Shown piece by piece: positions 11,312 to 21,811 of a stretch of DNA of 64,000 nt. A program made the position numbers and the translations under genes. The stretch covers positions 372,001 to 436,000 of the forward strand of contig NZ_CP007229.1 in assembly GCF_000941075.1 (NCBI RefSeq), written 5' to 3'. The notes below the pieces were generated by a model, which worked only from the letters and a program-made list of their open reading frames with translations, made no database searches and was not told the DNA's origin. The DNA comes from Mesomycoplasma dispar. GTDB taxonomy: Bacteria; Bacillota_I; Bacilli_A; Mycoplasmatales; Metamycoplasmataceae. Positions within the stretch are counted from its first letter, which is position 1. The number at the start of each line of letters is the position of its first letter.

Positions 11312-13190
11312 TTTTAAGTAGCCAATCTATTTGATAAGTCATATAAATAGTTTTAATATTCAAAAAGTGTGTTTTACCTATTTTTTTATCTATTTTATCT
11401 AAAATATCTTTTTTTAACAATGAAATAAATTTTTCCAATTTAGTAGAGTCTATTTGGTGCTCTAATTTTGATTTAATTGCACTTTGAAACTCAATATACC
11501 AAAAAAGATGCTCTAAAAATTCAGTGTTATTTATATTTTTTTCATCAAGATTTTGGTTTATAAATTCAACAATTTCCTTGTTGTCATCTAATTCATTTTT
11601 AAAAATAAACTTAATAAATAAGTTAATAAATTTTAAAAAAAATGGAGCATTTTTTTCTAGTTTTGCGTTTATAATATTGTCAAAAATTTGCTTGGAAACA
11701 TTAATTTTTGCCGGCTTGTCTGTATTATAAAAACTATTTAATAGCGCAATTGTTTTAAACAAATAAAAAAAATGAATTGGTTTTTTTACAAATTTACTAT
11801 AACCAATTATTGTATTTAAAAAATCTTTTTGACTCTTAAAAAAATCGGGATAAGTCTTAATTGAAAAAAATACATAATTATATAAGTCCTCAAAAAAATC
11901 AGGATTATTTTCCGGTTTTTCGGTTGTTTGCTTAAATAAGGTTTCTATTGTTTGATTTATTTTTTGCACTTGATTATCTTTTTTCTCACACAAGTCTAAA
12001 ATCTGTTTTACAAAAATAGTTTTTGTGATGTCAGCCTCTTTAGCAAACAAACCATTTTCAATAACATAATCTACAATTTCTTCACTTTTTTTAAGTAATT
12101 CGGGTTCTAATTTTTTGTTATTTCCAAAATAATAGTAAAGAAGTATGCCACCATAAACCCCAGGATCGCCGTCTATTTTAAAATTTATCAATCAGTTTTT
12201 AGTGTATTCATTTATTTTTGAGAAATACTCTGGCGAATATTCATAAAAATTCTTGCTAAGGTAGTAAAAACTAAACATTGATAAAGGTGAACCATCAAAA
12301 TTTCTTATATTTTCTTCTGCATTCTGATTTTCAATAATTTGTCTAAAATATTTATCCCATTTTTCAATTAAAATATTTATTGATTTTTGTTTTTCTTTTA
12401 TAATATCAGAGAAATGATTGTTGCCTAAAGTATTTATTATTGATAAAATCGAGATATATTTTTTAATGAGTAGTCAAAGTTTATCGTCTAATGATTTAGG
12501 ATTTTCACTCCCGTTTATCAATACTTCTTCGCTTTCAAAATTCATTTTCTTGAATTCATCGCTAATTCAATCTTTAATATCGAAATATTTTTGAAAATCA
12601 TGCCCATTTAATTTAAAATAGAAAATATTTCAAGCTAAAGGTTGAAAGTCATCCTTGATGTCAATAAACTGTTTTTTATTTTTATCATAATATTTCGAAA
12701 TAAAATTAATAATTTTAGAAAAATTGTTAGACGGATTAATAGCGAAATAAATGTTAATTAATTGATAAATATCAATTAAATCAAAACGTATCATTCCTAT
12801 CAAATTAGGTATGACTTTTAAGGTTGATTTTGCTTTATCGCTCTGATTAATGTTATTCGAAATTTTTAAAATTGCTAAAATTTCGTTTGCATATACGTAA
12901 TTATAGTCTCCCTGAAAATTATTTTTTAGAGCATAACTACTTTTTTGCACACCTTTTTTTAATTCATTTTCTAAAATAAAGCTATTTATTTTTTCTAGAT
13001 CAGAATTAGAGAAAACAGATGCGGATTTTGAATTACTAGTTAATGTTTTAGGCTCAAATCTATTTATTTCAACTTCAATAAACTTATTAAAAACATAATA
13101 AATTAATGGAACACTTATAGCAATTGATCCCAAACTTGCGCCAATAATTGAGAAAATAACTCATTTTTTCCCAAAAATTTTAGAAATCAT
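11298..13190 (-). CDS. 630-aa anchored ectodomain protein of the exporter cassette (copy 1)
   Basis: Unrecognised family. One N-terminal hydrophobic segment (about residues 10-35, IFSIIGASLGSIAISVPLIY) would anchor it; the remaining 590 or so residues are polar and predicted largely helical, with no lipobox cysteine or enzyme motif I can name. A DGDPGVYGG motif sits past the middle. The start ATG at 13190 lies 3 bases after the stop of the exported-protein gene, and its 3' end overlaps the exporter ATG by 14 bases, so all three are coupled. TGA-Trp codons are read at 12630 and 12192. A role as exporter accessory, docking or immunity protein is inference from the operon. Confidence 0.8.
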
Positions 13191-13193
13191 TTA

Positions 13194-13865
13194 CTATTCT
13201 TCCAAACTTTCAGATAATTTAGAAACCTTATAAAAAGAAGAATTAGACAATATATTCGAAACTTTTCATTTATCGTATTCAGCTCTTGCTGACGCTCAGC
13301 TGCCGAATTTTGTTACTTTGTATTTTCAACCGTTAAACTCATAATCTATTCCCGCATATTTATGATTATAACTAGTGATTGAGTCAACAAGATATCCATT
13401 TGAATCAATCGAAATACCTGCATTCGCACTTGTCTTAGCTGAAAATTTACCATCATATTTTATCTCGCCACCAACTTGAAAAGAAGGGCTTCCAATCCCC
13501 GAAATTCAGGATGACACTTCTAATTTTAAATTTTTTGGATTATCTTCATATTTATTTTTTAATCTAAATTTTGTTCTTGCTTTTCCAGTTCATGAAATTT
13601 TGTCTTGATAAAATCAACCACCATAATATGATAAATACTGGTAACCTCTCAATCCTATTCCGAAATAATAGTCTTGTTCATTTCTTTCAGCAAGTTGTTC
13701 TACATAATTTTCGTTTGCTAAAAGCGCAATTCCTGGAAACAATAAAAAAGCCTTCGCATTTATTTTTTGACTAGCAACAATTGCCGGTGTTGTGACTGCA
13801 AGCGTTAAACTTGTTAATGCTGTTAAGTTTAGTAAAATTTTTTTTATTTTTTTTGTAAATAGCAT
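13194..13865 (-). CDS. Exported 223-aa protein of the exporter cassette (copy 1)
   Basis: The N-terminus (MLFTKKIKKILLN, then LTALTSLTLAVTTPAIVASQ) is a classical cleavable signal peptide with likely cleavage after ASA/VAS near residue 31. The mature part is rich in Tyr, Trp, Gly and Ser, with SYNHKYAGIDYEFNG and GSWASARAEYDKW near the C-terminus. The latter arrangement, and an aromatic SFY near the end, weakly recall lactococcin 972, but length and most residues differ. TGA codons at several positions encode Trp; the frame ends at TAG 13194. First gene of a three-gene operon with an ectodomain protein and a MacB-like exporter. Function unknown: bacteriocin, toxin or surface ligand are all possible. 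Confidence 0.75.
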
Positions 13866-13913
13866 AAAATCTCATTAATAATTTTTTTCTATAAATAATT
13901 TATATTTGTCATA

Positions 13914-13919
13914 ATTATA
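13914..13919 (-). promoter_or_regulatory. Candidate -10 box of cassette copy 1
   Basis: TATAAT on the minus strand about 50 bases before the exported-protein ATG, with TTGTTA 15 bases upstream. The same arrangement is present before copy 2, near 17404-17409, where a short deletion brings it closer to the gene. Confidence 0.45.
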
Positions 13920-14110
13920 TCATGCTAAATTAAATAACAAAGAACAAAACAAGAAAAATACAAAAATATAATTTTTGTTAAAAAACGGTAAAAATTATAT
14001 TTTTATTCATAGCTATTTTTGCAAACTATAAATTCTATAAACATAAAACAAAATTTAAATAACAAAAATTAAGTTATTAAAATTTCCAGCTGTTTCTTCA
14101 TTTTTCTTTT

Positions 14111-14806
14111 TTATATATAGCATTCAAATTCTTTAATTGTTAAAATTATGCTTAAAATGCCTTTATTTATTTCTTCGATTTTATCAATTTCTAATACAGA
14201 CTCATTTTTTAGATAAATTATTCTATCGCCGTATTTTTTAGCAAGATCTAAATTGTGGCTAACTATCAAAATAGTTTTATTTTTCTTTAATATTTGTATT
14301 TTTTCAAAAAGAATTTTAGCATTTTCGAAGTCAAGATTTCCAGTAGGTTCATCTAACAAAATAAAATCAGATTCACGCGCTAATGATCGCAAAATCGCAA
14401 TCCGTTGTTTTTCACCGCCTGATAAATTACTTACATTATTTGCTAAATTTTCTTTTGAAATATTAACAAAACTTGCATTTTCTTCAATATTCTTTTCATC
14501 AATATTAAAATTTATTGCATTTGTGCCAATTTTAATATTTTCCATGCCAGTAGCAGATTCAATTAGGTTAAAATCTTGAAAAACAACGTCAATTAAAGGG
14601 TTTTTAACAACTTTGTTATCTTTATAAAAAAGAATTTCACCCCCATCTTTTTGACTAAAATTAGCGATTAGGTTAATAAGAGTAGTTTTCCCAATCCCAG
14701 AAGGTCCAACGACAAAGACCAACTCATTAGACGGGATGTCTAGGCTAAAATTTTTAAAAATAGCTCTTTGGTTAAAATTTTTAGTCAAATTTTTAATTTT
14801 TATCAT
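14111..14806 (-). CDS. Exporter ATPase domain, truncated by the duplication (copy 2)
   Basis: Residues 1-214 or so match the ATPase domain of the full exporter with only a few changes, keeping Walker A, Q-loop, signature, Walker B and H-loop. At about 14160 the sequence jumps to the DNA upstream of cassette copy 1, adding a new tail (KGILSIILTIKEFECYI) and a TAA stop at residue 232. All membrane segments are lost. It may be an inert relic, or a free ATPase subunit. It overlaps the upstream helper gene by 14 bases as in copy 1. Confidence 0.8.
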   Translation of the reverse strand: MIKIKNLTKNFNQRAIFKNFSLDIPSNELVFVVGPSGIGKTTLINLIANFSQKDGGEILFYKDNKVVKNPLIDVVFQDFNLIESATGMENIKIGTNAINFNIDEKNIEENASFVNISKENLANNVSNLSGGEKQRIAILRSLARESDFILLDEPTGNLDFENAKILFEKIQILKKNKTILIVSHNLDLAKKYGDRIIYLKNESVLEIDKIEEINKGILSIILTIKEFECYI

Positions 14807-16685
14807 TTTTAAGTAGCCAATCTATTTGATAAGTCATATAAATAGTTTTAATATTCAAAAAGTGTGTTTTACCTATTTTTTTATCTATTTTATCTAAAAT
14901 ATCTTTTTTTAACAATGAAATAAATTTTTCCAATTTAGTAGAATCTATTTGGTGTTCTAATTTTGATTTAATTGTACTTTGAAACTCAATATACCAAAAA
15001 AGATGCTCTAAAAATTCAGTGTTATTTATATTTTTTTCATCAAGATTTTGGTTTATAAATTCAACAATTTCCTTGTTGTCATCTAATTCATTTTTAAAAA
15101 TAAACTTAATAAATAAGTTAATAAATTTTAAAAAAAATGGAGCATTTTTTTCTAGTTTTACATTTATAATATTGTCAAAAATTTGCTTGGAAACATTAAT
15201 TTTTGCCGGCTTGTCTGTATTATAAAAACTATTTAATAGCGCAATTGTTTTAAACAAATAAAAAAAATGAATTGGTTTTTTTACAAATTTACTATAACCA
15301 ATTATTGTATTTAAAAAATCTTTTTGACTCTTAAAAAAATCGGGATAAGTCTTAATTGAAAAAAATACATAATTATATAAGTCCTCAAAAAAATCAGGGT
15401 TATTCTCTGGTTTTTTTGTTGTTTTATTGAATAAGGTTTCTATTGTTTGATTTATTTTTTGCACTTGATTATCTTTTTTCTCACTCAAGTCTAAAATCTG
15501 TTTTACAAAAATAGTTTTTGTGATGTCAGCCTCTTTAGCAAACAAACCATTTTCAATAACATAATCTACAATTTCTTCACTTTTTTTAAGTAATTCGGGT
15601 TCTAATTTTTTGTTATTTCCAAAATAATAGTGAAGAAGCACGCTGCCATAAACCCCAGGATCACCGTTTATTTCAAAATTTATCAATCAGTTTTTAGTGT
15701 ATTCATTTATTTTTGAGAAATACTCTGGAGAATATTCATAAAAATTCTTGCTAATGTAATAAAAAATAGACATTGATAAAGGCGAAGCGATAAAATTTCT
15801 TTTATTTTCTTCTGTATTCTGATTTTCAATAATTTGTCTAAAATATTTATCCCATTTTTCAATTAAAATATTTATTGATTTTTGCTTTTCTTTTATAATA
15901 TCAGAGAAATGATTGTTACCTAAAGTATTCATTATTGATAAAATTGAGATATATTTTTTAATGAGTAGTCAACGTTTATCACCTAATGATTCGCGATTTT
16001 CACTCCCGTTTATCAATACTTCTTCGCTTTCAAAATTCATTTTCTTGAATTCATCCCTAATTCAATCTTTAATATCGAAATATTTTTGGAAATCATACCC
16101 ATTTAATTTAAAATAGAAAATATTTCAAGCTAAAGGTTGAAAGTCATCCTTGATGTCAATAAACTGTTTTTTATTTTTATCATAATATTTCGAAATAAAA
16201 TTAATAATTTTAGAAAAATTGTTAGACGGATTAATAGCGAAATAAATGTTAATTAATTGATAAATATCAATTAAATCAAAACGTATCATTCCTATCAAAT
16301 TAGGTATGACTTTTAAGGTTGATTTTGCTTTATCGCTCTGATTAATGTTATTCGAAATTTTTAAAATTGCTAAAATTTCGTTTGCATATACGTAATTATA
16401 GTCTCCCTGAAAATTATTTTTTAGAGCATAACTACTTTTTTGCACACCTTTTTTTAATTCGTTGTCTAAAATAAAGTTATTTATTTTTTCTAGATCAGAA
16501 CTAGAGAAAACAGATGCGGATTTTGAATTACTAGTTAATGTTTTAGGCTCAAATCTATTTATTTCAACTTCAATAAACTTATTAAAAACATAATAAATTA
16601 ATGGAACACTTATAGCAATCGATCCCAAACTTGCGACAATAATTGAGAAAATAACTCATTTTTTCCCAAAAATTTTAGAAATCAT
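14793..16685 (-). CDS. 630-aa anchored ectodomain protein (copy 2)
   Basis: Same length and layout as the copy at 11298-13190: N-terminal membrane anchor, long helical ectodomain. Its N-terminal 167 residues after the anchor start differ from copy 1 at only a handful of positions; more differences lie in the middle (for example ENRESLGDKR versus ENPKSLDDKL, and RNFIASPLSMSIFYYISK versus RNFDGSPLSMFSFYYLSK) and in the YGSVLLHYY stretch. The frame is intact when TGA is Trp, so it is probably still expressed. Its partner exporter is truncated, so it may share the copy 1 exporter. Confidence 0.78.
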
Positions 16686-16688
16686 TTA

Positions 16689-17360
16689 CTATTCTTCCAA
16701 ACTTTCAGATAATTTAGAAACCTTATAATAAGAAGAATTAGACAATATATTCACAACTTTTTCTTCATCATATTCAGCTCTTGCTGACGCTCAGCTGCCG
16801 AATTTTGTTACTTTGTATTTTCAACCGTTATACTCATAATCAATTGAAGCGTGTTTATGATTATAACTAGTGATTGAGTCAACAAGATATCCATTTGAGT
16901 CAATCGAAATACCTGCATTCGCACTTGCTTTAGCTGAAAATTTACCATCATATTTTATCTTGGCACCAACCTGAAAAGAAGGGCTTCCAATCCCCGAAAT
17001 TCAGGATGACACGTCTAATTTTAAATTTTTTGGATTATCATAATATCTATTTTTTATTCTAAATTTTGTTCTTGCTTTTCCAGTTCATGAAATTTTGTCT
17101 TGATAAAATCAACCACCATAATATGATAAATACTGGTAACCTGCCAATCCTATTCCGAAATAATAGTCTTTGTCATTTCTTTCAGCAAGTTGCACTACTC
17201 TATTTTCGTTTGCTAAAAGCGCAATTCCGGGAAACAATAAAAAAGCCTTCGCATTTATTTTTTGACTAGCAACAATTGCCGGTGTTGTGACTGCAAGCGT
17301 TAAACTTGTTAATGCTGTTAAGTTTAGTAAAATTTTTTTTATTTTTTTTGTAAATAGCAT
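16689..17360 (-). CDS. Exported 223-aa protein (copy 2)
   Basis: Same length as copy 1 and an identical signal peptide. The mature part carries about 20 replacements, clustered after residue 50 and towards the C-terminus: ANENRVVQ versus ANENYVEQ, NRYYDN versus NKYEDN, GAKIKY versus GGEIKY, KHASIDYEY versus KYAGIDYEF, EEKVV versus KWKVS. The frame is intact. The second cassette may be a variant of the same effector. The upstream region including the TATAAT is duplicated, so it has its own promoter. Confidence 0.73.
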
Positions 17361-17656
17361 AAAATCTCATTAATAATTTTTTCTATAAATAATTTATACA
17401 TAATTATATCATGCTAAATTAAATAACAAAGAACAAAACAAGAAAAATACAAAAATATAATTTTTGTTAAAAAATGGTAAAAATTATATTTTTATTCATA
17501 GCTATTTTTGTAAATATAAATTCTATAAATATAAAACAAAATTTAAATAACAAAAATTAAGTTATTAAAATTTCCAGCTGTTTCTTCATTTTTCTTTTTT
17601 ATATATAGCATTGAAATTCTTTAATTGTTAAAATTATGATTAAAATAAAAAAACAA

Positions 17657-18781
17657 GGGAGTGTTCATAATTTTGTGTTTTAAATTTTTTATGGATTTTT
17701 CAAATAGAAATCTAATTCAATTTTACATTATTTAACCGATTAGGGAAAATAATTTCTAATTGTTTTTTAATTATGTGTCAATTTCTTATCTGCCTTTGTT
17801 ATTTTTCGCTTGCGTTTTGGAACATCAAATAAGTTATTTTTGAAAGGTAATTCACACTTTGAATTCGGCTTTTGTTTTTGTATTTTTCCTAATTAATTTA
17901 TTCACTGATTCAATTGAATTTGTCGTATAAATTGTTTGTCTTAATTCATATGGATATTTAAAAAATGTCGTTAATTCAGCGAAATTTGCATACCAAGATT
18001 TGATAATTGAAGGATATTTTTGCCCTCATTTTTTCGCAAATTCATCAAGATTTTGCATTGCAAATTCTTAATTAATCGCTTGATAAATCTTTTTCATATC
18101 ATAGCCAAACTCTTTTTTGTCCTTGTTAGAAACTTTTAAAAGCGAGTTTCTAATTTGGTGAACAACACATTTTTGAACATCTGTTTGCAGAAAAACCGCT
18201 TCAATTGCTTGACTAATTCCGCTTAGATTATCACAAGAAATTATTAGAACATCTTGCAGTCCACGTGTTTTTAGTTCGCTAAAAACATCGACTTAATTAC
18301 TTGCTGATTCGCTATTTTTAATCCAAAATCCCAGTACTTTTTTATTGCCTGCTAATCAATTGCAAGAATAAGATAAAGTGATTTTTTGACAAAAACACGT
18401 TTTCTTTAACATTAAAAAACATCCTATCAATGTAGAAAATTGGATAGGAATTCTCAATTTTTTGCCATTTTCACCTTTCAATTTCAGGTAAGCTTATTCA
18501 GTCTATGCACACCATTTTTGCTTCGGTTGCTTTTTTCATAGCCTAAATGTTGGTTTAATTTCGCCTTTAAGAGCGCCTCAGTAAAAGTTTTAAACATATG
18601 CGAAATTTTGTTGTGAAAATCTTCTTTTTTATTTTTTTATAATCAGCGTATTTGTCAACAATTTTTTTAGCTTCTAACTCAAATGGGGATAATTTTTTTG
18701 CTCTTTTTTGATATTTTAGTCCTTTATGATAAATTTTATCAAAACAGATTTACTTTAAGACACAAAATATTTAATATTCCC
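17657..18781 (-). mobile_element. Decayed IS256-family element
   Basis: Bounded by related terminal repeats: GGGAGTGTTCATAATTTT at the low end and GGGAATATTAAATATTTTG (read from the high end). Inside, on the minus strand, pieces of a mutator/IS256-type transposase are readable: KCVVHQIRNS, EFAKKWGQKYPSIIKSW, ELTTFFKYPYELRQTIYTTN and SIESVNK. Frameshifts, in-frame TAA codons (for example near 18072 and 18294) and an internal deletion between the N-terminal part and the catalytic region make it inactive. About 1.1 kb against about 1.3-1.4 kb for intact members. Confidence 0.85.
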
Positions 18782-18837
18782 GTTAATTCTGCTAGAGTAT
18801 TTCTGTAGAAGTTTTAAATACATAAGTTAGGAAAAAA

Positions 18838-19554
18838 TTAACCAGTTTTCGCGTATAAATTAACAAAATCTTGGTAAACATCTAGTGATTCAAATTTTAC
18901 ATTCCTAATTTGTGGAAAATGAATGCCCCAAATTAGGAAATAAAAAAGCGCTAAATCATATCCCTTGAAATATTTTTCAAAATATTTTAGTGAAAACAAA
19001 GTTGGACGTTGTCCAGGATTAATGAAAATAATTACATTTTTTGTTTTTTTACCGTTAGGTTGGTATTCTTTATCAAAATGAAAGCTTTGACTATCAAATT
19101 TCCATTTTTCAATTCCTTTTTTAGCTTTTTTGATCATTTTTTTACTAACTAAAGTAGTACCAAAAACTGCGGTTCCAATAAATAATTTTCCAAAACCAAA
19201 AGCCCCTGGAATTATAATTAATAAAAATATTGCTGATTCATCATAAAAAATATTTCATATAATAATAAATTCAACTATAACAACAAAAAAGTGAAAAATT
19301 AGACTAAAAAGTAGAATTTTATTATTTTTCCTTGCAATTTTTTCAATTTCTGACAAACCAGTTTTAAATAGGGAATTGCACTTAAGTGCTATTGATTTTT
19401 TATTAAGAATTTTGATTCTTCTAAAAACATTGCGAAAATAATAATTAGGTCTAATCTTATATAAAATGAATAGATTAAAAACTGCAATTGCAATAAAACT
19501 TAAAACTGGTGGGTAAATAAGTCAAAGTATGTTAACAAAATTATTAAATAACAT
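18838..19554 (-). CDS. Membrane protein of the YFLIWG family (238 aa)
   Basis: Unrecognised function. ATG at 19554, 8 bases after the stop of the upstream paralogue. Three hydrophobic stretches (about residues 8-31, 86-110, 116-142) are followed by a basic cytoplasmic-looking domain and the motif ALFYFLIWGIHF near the C-terminus, shared with the 261-aa protein next door (DLYYFLIWGTHF) and, more loosely, with the broken gene at 7927-8844. TGA codons are read as Trp. Last gene of a three-gene operon enclosed by IS256 remnants. Confidence 0.7.
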
Positions 19555-19562
19555 TTTTTAGT

Positions 19563-20348
19563 CTACCATTTTTTTTCTTTCTCTACTACAATCAGAAAAT
19601 CTTTATATAAAAACTGGTATGAAAGGCTTACTGAATCAGATTCTTGAAAATGCGTGCCCCAAATTAGGAAATAATATAAATCAGTTAGTTCATTATTTTT
19701 TAGTTCGTAAAAATCTGTAAGATTTTTGAGAATTGAGAAATTGAGCGGAAAAGAGTTATATTCACTATGCAAATTGCCATTTTTACGCATTTTTTTTAAT
19801 TCTGGGAGTTCAAAATTAGTATAGTCATCATCGAAAAAATAATCATTTCCGCTAATAAATTCAAAATTTTTAATCTTTTCCTCAAATTTTGAAACTAATT
19901 TTTTATTAATCCCGAAGCGAAAATAAATATATAAAGGAAAGAAAATTGTTTGAAATATTAGAATAAAAGAAATTTCGGGGTAAATACCGAAAAAAACAGT
20001 TTTAGGATTAAAAGCAACTTTATATAAGACAAAAAAGAGAATTTTTAACAAAAATAAAAATGTAAAAATCACTATTAGAATTTTTATTTTAGTTTTATTT
20101 TTAAAAATTATTTCTTTTGCTTTTTGATAACCAGAAAAATAAATTTGGTTGGTGCTAATTTTTTGCTTTCTTTCCAATTTTAAAACGAACTTAAAAACCT
20201 TGCGCAAATAAAGGTTAATTTCAAATTTATATTTAGAATAAGCGTTAATTGCCAAAAAAATAATTATAAAAATTCCATAAAAAATATGGAAATCTAGTGC
20301 CCGAAATTTTGCTAAATTATTTAAGGTTTCAAGTTCGCTGTTTTCCAA
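19563..20348 (-). CDS. Membrane protein of the YFLIWG family (261 aa)
   Basis: The start is TTG at 20348, chosen because AAGGAG lies 7 bases upstream and no ATG fits better. Hydrophobic segments lie at about residues 20-37, 88-112 and 122-146, then an acidic stretch (FFDDDYTNFELPELKK) and the family motif DLYYFLIWGTHF near the C-terminus. Layout parallels the neighbour at 18838-19554: helices first, soluble C-terminal domain last. It starts 27 bases after the stop of the 456-aa gene. No enzyme motif is visible. Confidence 0.7.
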   Translation of the reverse strand: MENSELETLNNLAKFRALDFHIFYGIFIIIFLAINAYSKYKFEINLYLRKVFKFVLKLERKQKISTNQIYFSGYQKAKEIIFKNKTKIKILIVIFTFLFLLKILFFVLYKVAFNPKTVFFGIYPEISFILIFQTIFFPLYIYFRFGINKKLVSKFEEKIKNFEFISGNDYFFDDDYTNFELPELKKMRKNGNLHSEYNSFPLNFSILKNLTDFYELKNNELTDLYYFLIWGTHFQESDSVSLSYQFLYKDFLIVVEKEKKW

Positions 20349-20375
20349 ATTTAAACTCCTTTTCTTTTCAAAAAG

Positions 20376-21746
20376 CTATCCTAAATTGTCTATTTTTGTT
20401 GAATTAGGCAATTTTCTAATATATCATTCGTTAAGAAAAGGGTTAAAAACTTTAATCATTCCTCATTTTCTTAACCTTAATGGGTCAATTTCTAGCATTT
20501 GCTCAATTGTTTTTGTTTCATTAGTTTTTAGATTTTTAAAAACTAAATTTTTACCTCCCGTTCCACTATTATAATAATAATCAGTTTGCGGAGTTTCATT
20601 GATTACAACTCACTCAACCTCTTCAATTACATTGTATCTTGATCATAAGGATACCGATAAGGAATGTAACTTTTCTTCAAATTCATTAATTTTTGCTATT
20701 CTTTGATTCGATTGCAATAAATCATAAATTGTAAACCCCATACCTATTAGTTCGAACGGAACATTAAAATTAGAAATTAATGATGGTTTAAGTTTTAAGC
20801 TACTTGGTGAAATAACTTTAAAAGAATTACCAGAAGTAGCTTTTGACACTAGATCATAAAGATTTTTTTTAATTCCAAAAATTGCAAATGATAAAAATCC
20901 ATAAACTGTTTTAAATAAGGAAAATTTTTCATCCTCATTTGGTATAGAAAATAATTTCGTATAATAAGTAATTTTTTCACGGATTTGCTCAATTTTTCTA
21001 TTTGTTTTCTCAATAATTACCGAAATCACTCCAGATGAAATTCCAGTAGCAAAGGTTAGAGTTGTTAGGAATGGAAAAAATAACGAAGCAATTCCAGAAA
21101 TTATTGAAGAAACTGTTAAACCAATTTGTGCTGAAATTAGTTTATTTAGAAGATTTTCAGAAGTTTTCAACTCTTGCAATAAATCATCATTAATCTTCTT
21201 ATTAATTTTTATTAATTTTTTCAACTCTTCGAGTTCAAAAATTAACTGTTTAGAATTTTCTTCGCCGTCAATAATGTTAACTTGATATTTTTTTTCTTGG
21301 TCGATGATTCTTGTTTTTAAACTTTTTTTGAATTTTTTTGATAATTCTTTATTCTTTTTTACATCTTTTTTGAATTCAAGAGCAATCTTTTTAACTTCTT
21401 TTTGAAACCTTTTTAGGTGTGAATCCGAGATGGCTGCTATTACAATATCTTTTTGTTCTTGTGTTAGTTGATTTTTCAAATCAGTTTTTCCAATAAGTTT
21501 TTTTACTATTTTTGTTAAGTCTTCTTTTGAAATTTTTTTTGATAATTTTGTTGCCGAAATTTTTTTATCAGCAATTTGCTCACTAATTTTATTAAGTTCA
21601 ATAAAATCTTCAGTTGCAATAGTTTTAATAAAATCAGAAATTTGTTGATTAGTTTCAATGTTATTATGATTAAAATTTGGTGAGACAACACTAGCAATAT
21701 TAGATACTGCTGTTATATAATTTACGTTTAATAAAAGTTTCTTCAT
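20376..21746 (-). CDS. 456-aa helical protein with a glycine-rich hydrophobic hairpin
   Basis: Unrecognised. A weak N-terminal signal-like segment is followed by about 180 residues of Lys/Glu-rich, coiled-coil-like helix. A long hydrophobic stretch rich in Gly, Ser, Thr and Ile (about residues 208-245; ISAQIGLTVSSIISGIASLF and following) comes next, then another basic helix, and a C-terminal part that continues through a TGA-Trp codon at 20643. This helix-hairpin-helix layout is seen in alpha-helical pore-forming toxins, but also in ordinary membrane proteins; I claim only the layout. First gene of the operon with the two YFLIWG proteins. Confidence 0.65.
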
Positions 21747-21811
21747 TTTGAGTAACCTAAAAAATATATAAGAATAAATTTTAGCATAAAAGTTATAATT
21801 TCCAAAACAAA

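Larger units (their letters stand above)
10667..14159. repeat. Tandem duplication, unit 1 (about 3.49 kb)
   Basis: This segment and the next (14161-17646) are near identical in tandem, with a fixed 3495-base offset over all coding parts (for example helper stops at 11298 and 14793, exported-protein starts at 13865 and 17360). The unit runs from inside the ATPase domain of the exporter gene to the region upstream of the exported-protein gene. Confidence 0.92.
14161..17646. repeat. Tandem duplication, unit 2 (about 3.49 kb)
   Basis: Second copy of the segment at 10667-14159. The right edge fades at about 17646, ten bases before the IS256-like element at 17657, and the left junction falls inside the exporter frame. 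Small indels upstream of the exported-protein gene shift the offset from 3495 to 3488. Confidence 0.92.

Noticed and set aside
13194-13865. Firm assignment as lactococcin 972 family
   Set aside because: Only a short C-terminal resemblance by eye; length is more than double and the usual HSATV-like core is not visible.
10758-14579. Two identical-length plus-strand ORFs (108 aa) inside the exporter ATPase copies
   Set aside because: They are opposite-strand shadows of a conserved domain; their similarity comes from the tandem duplication.
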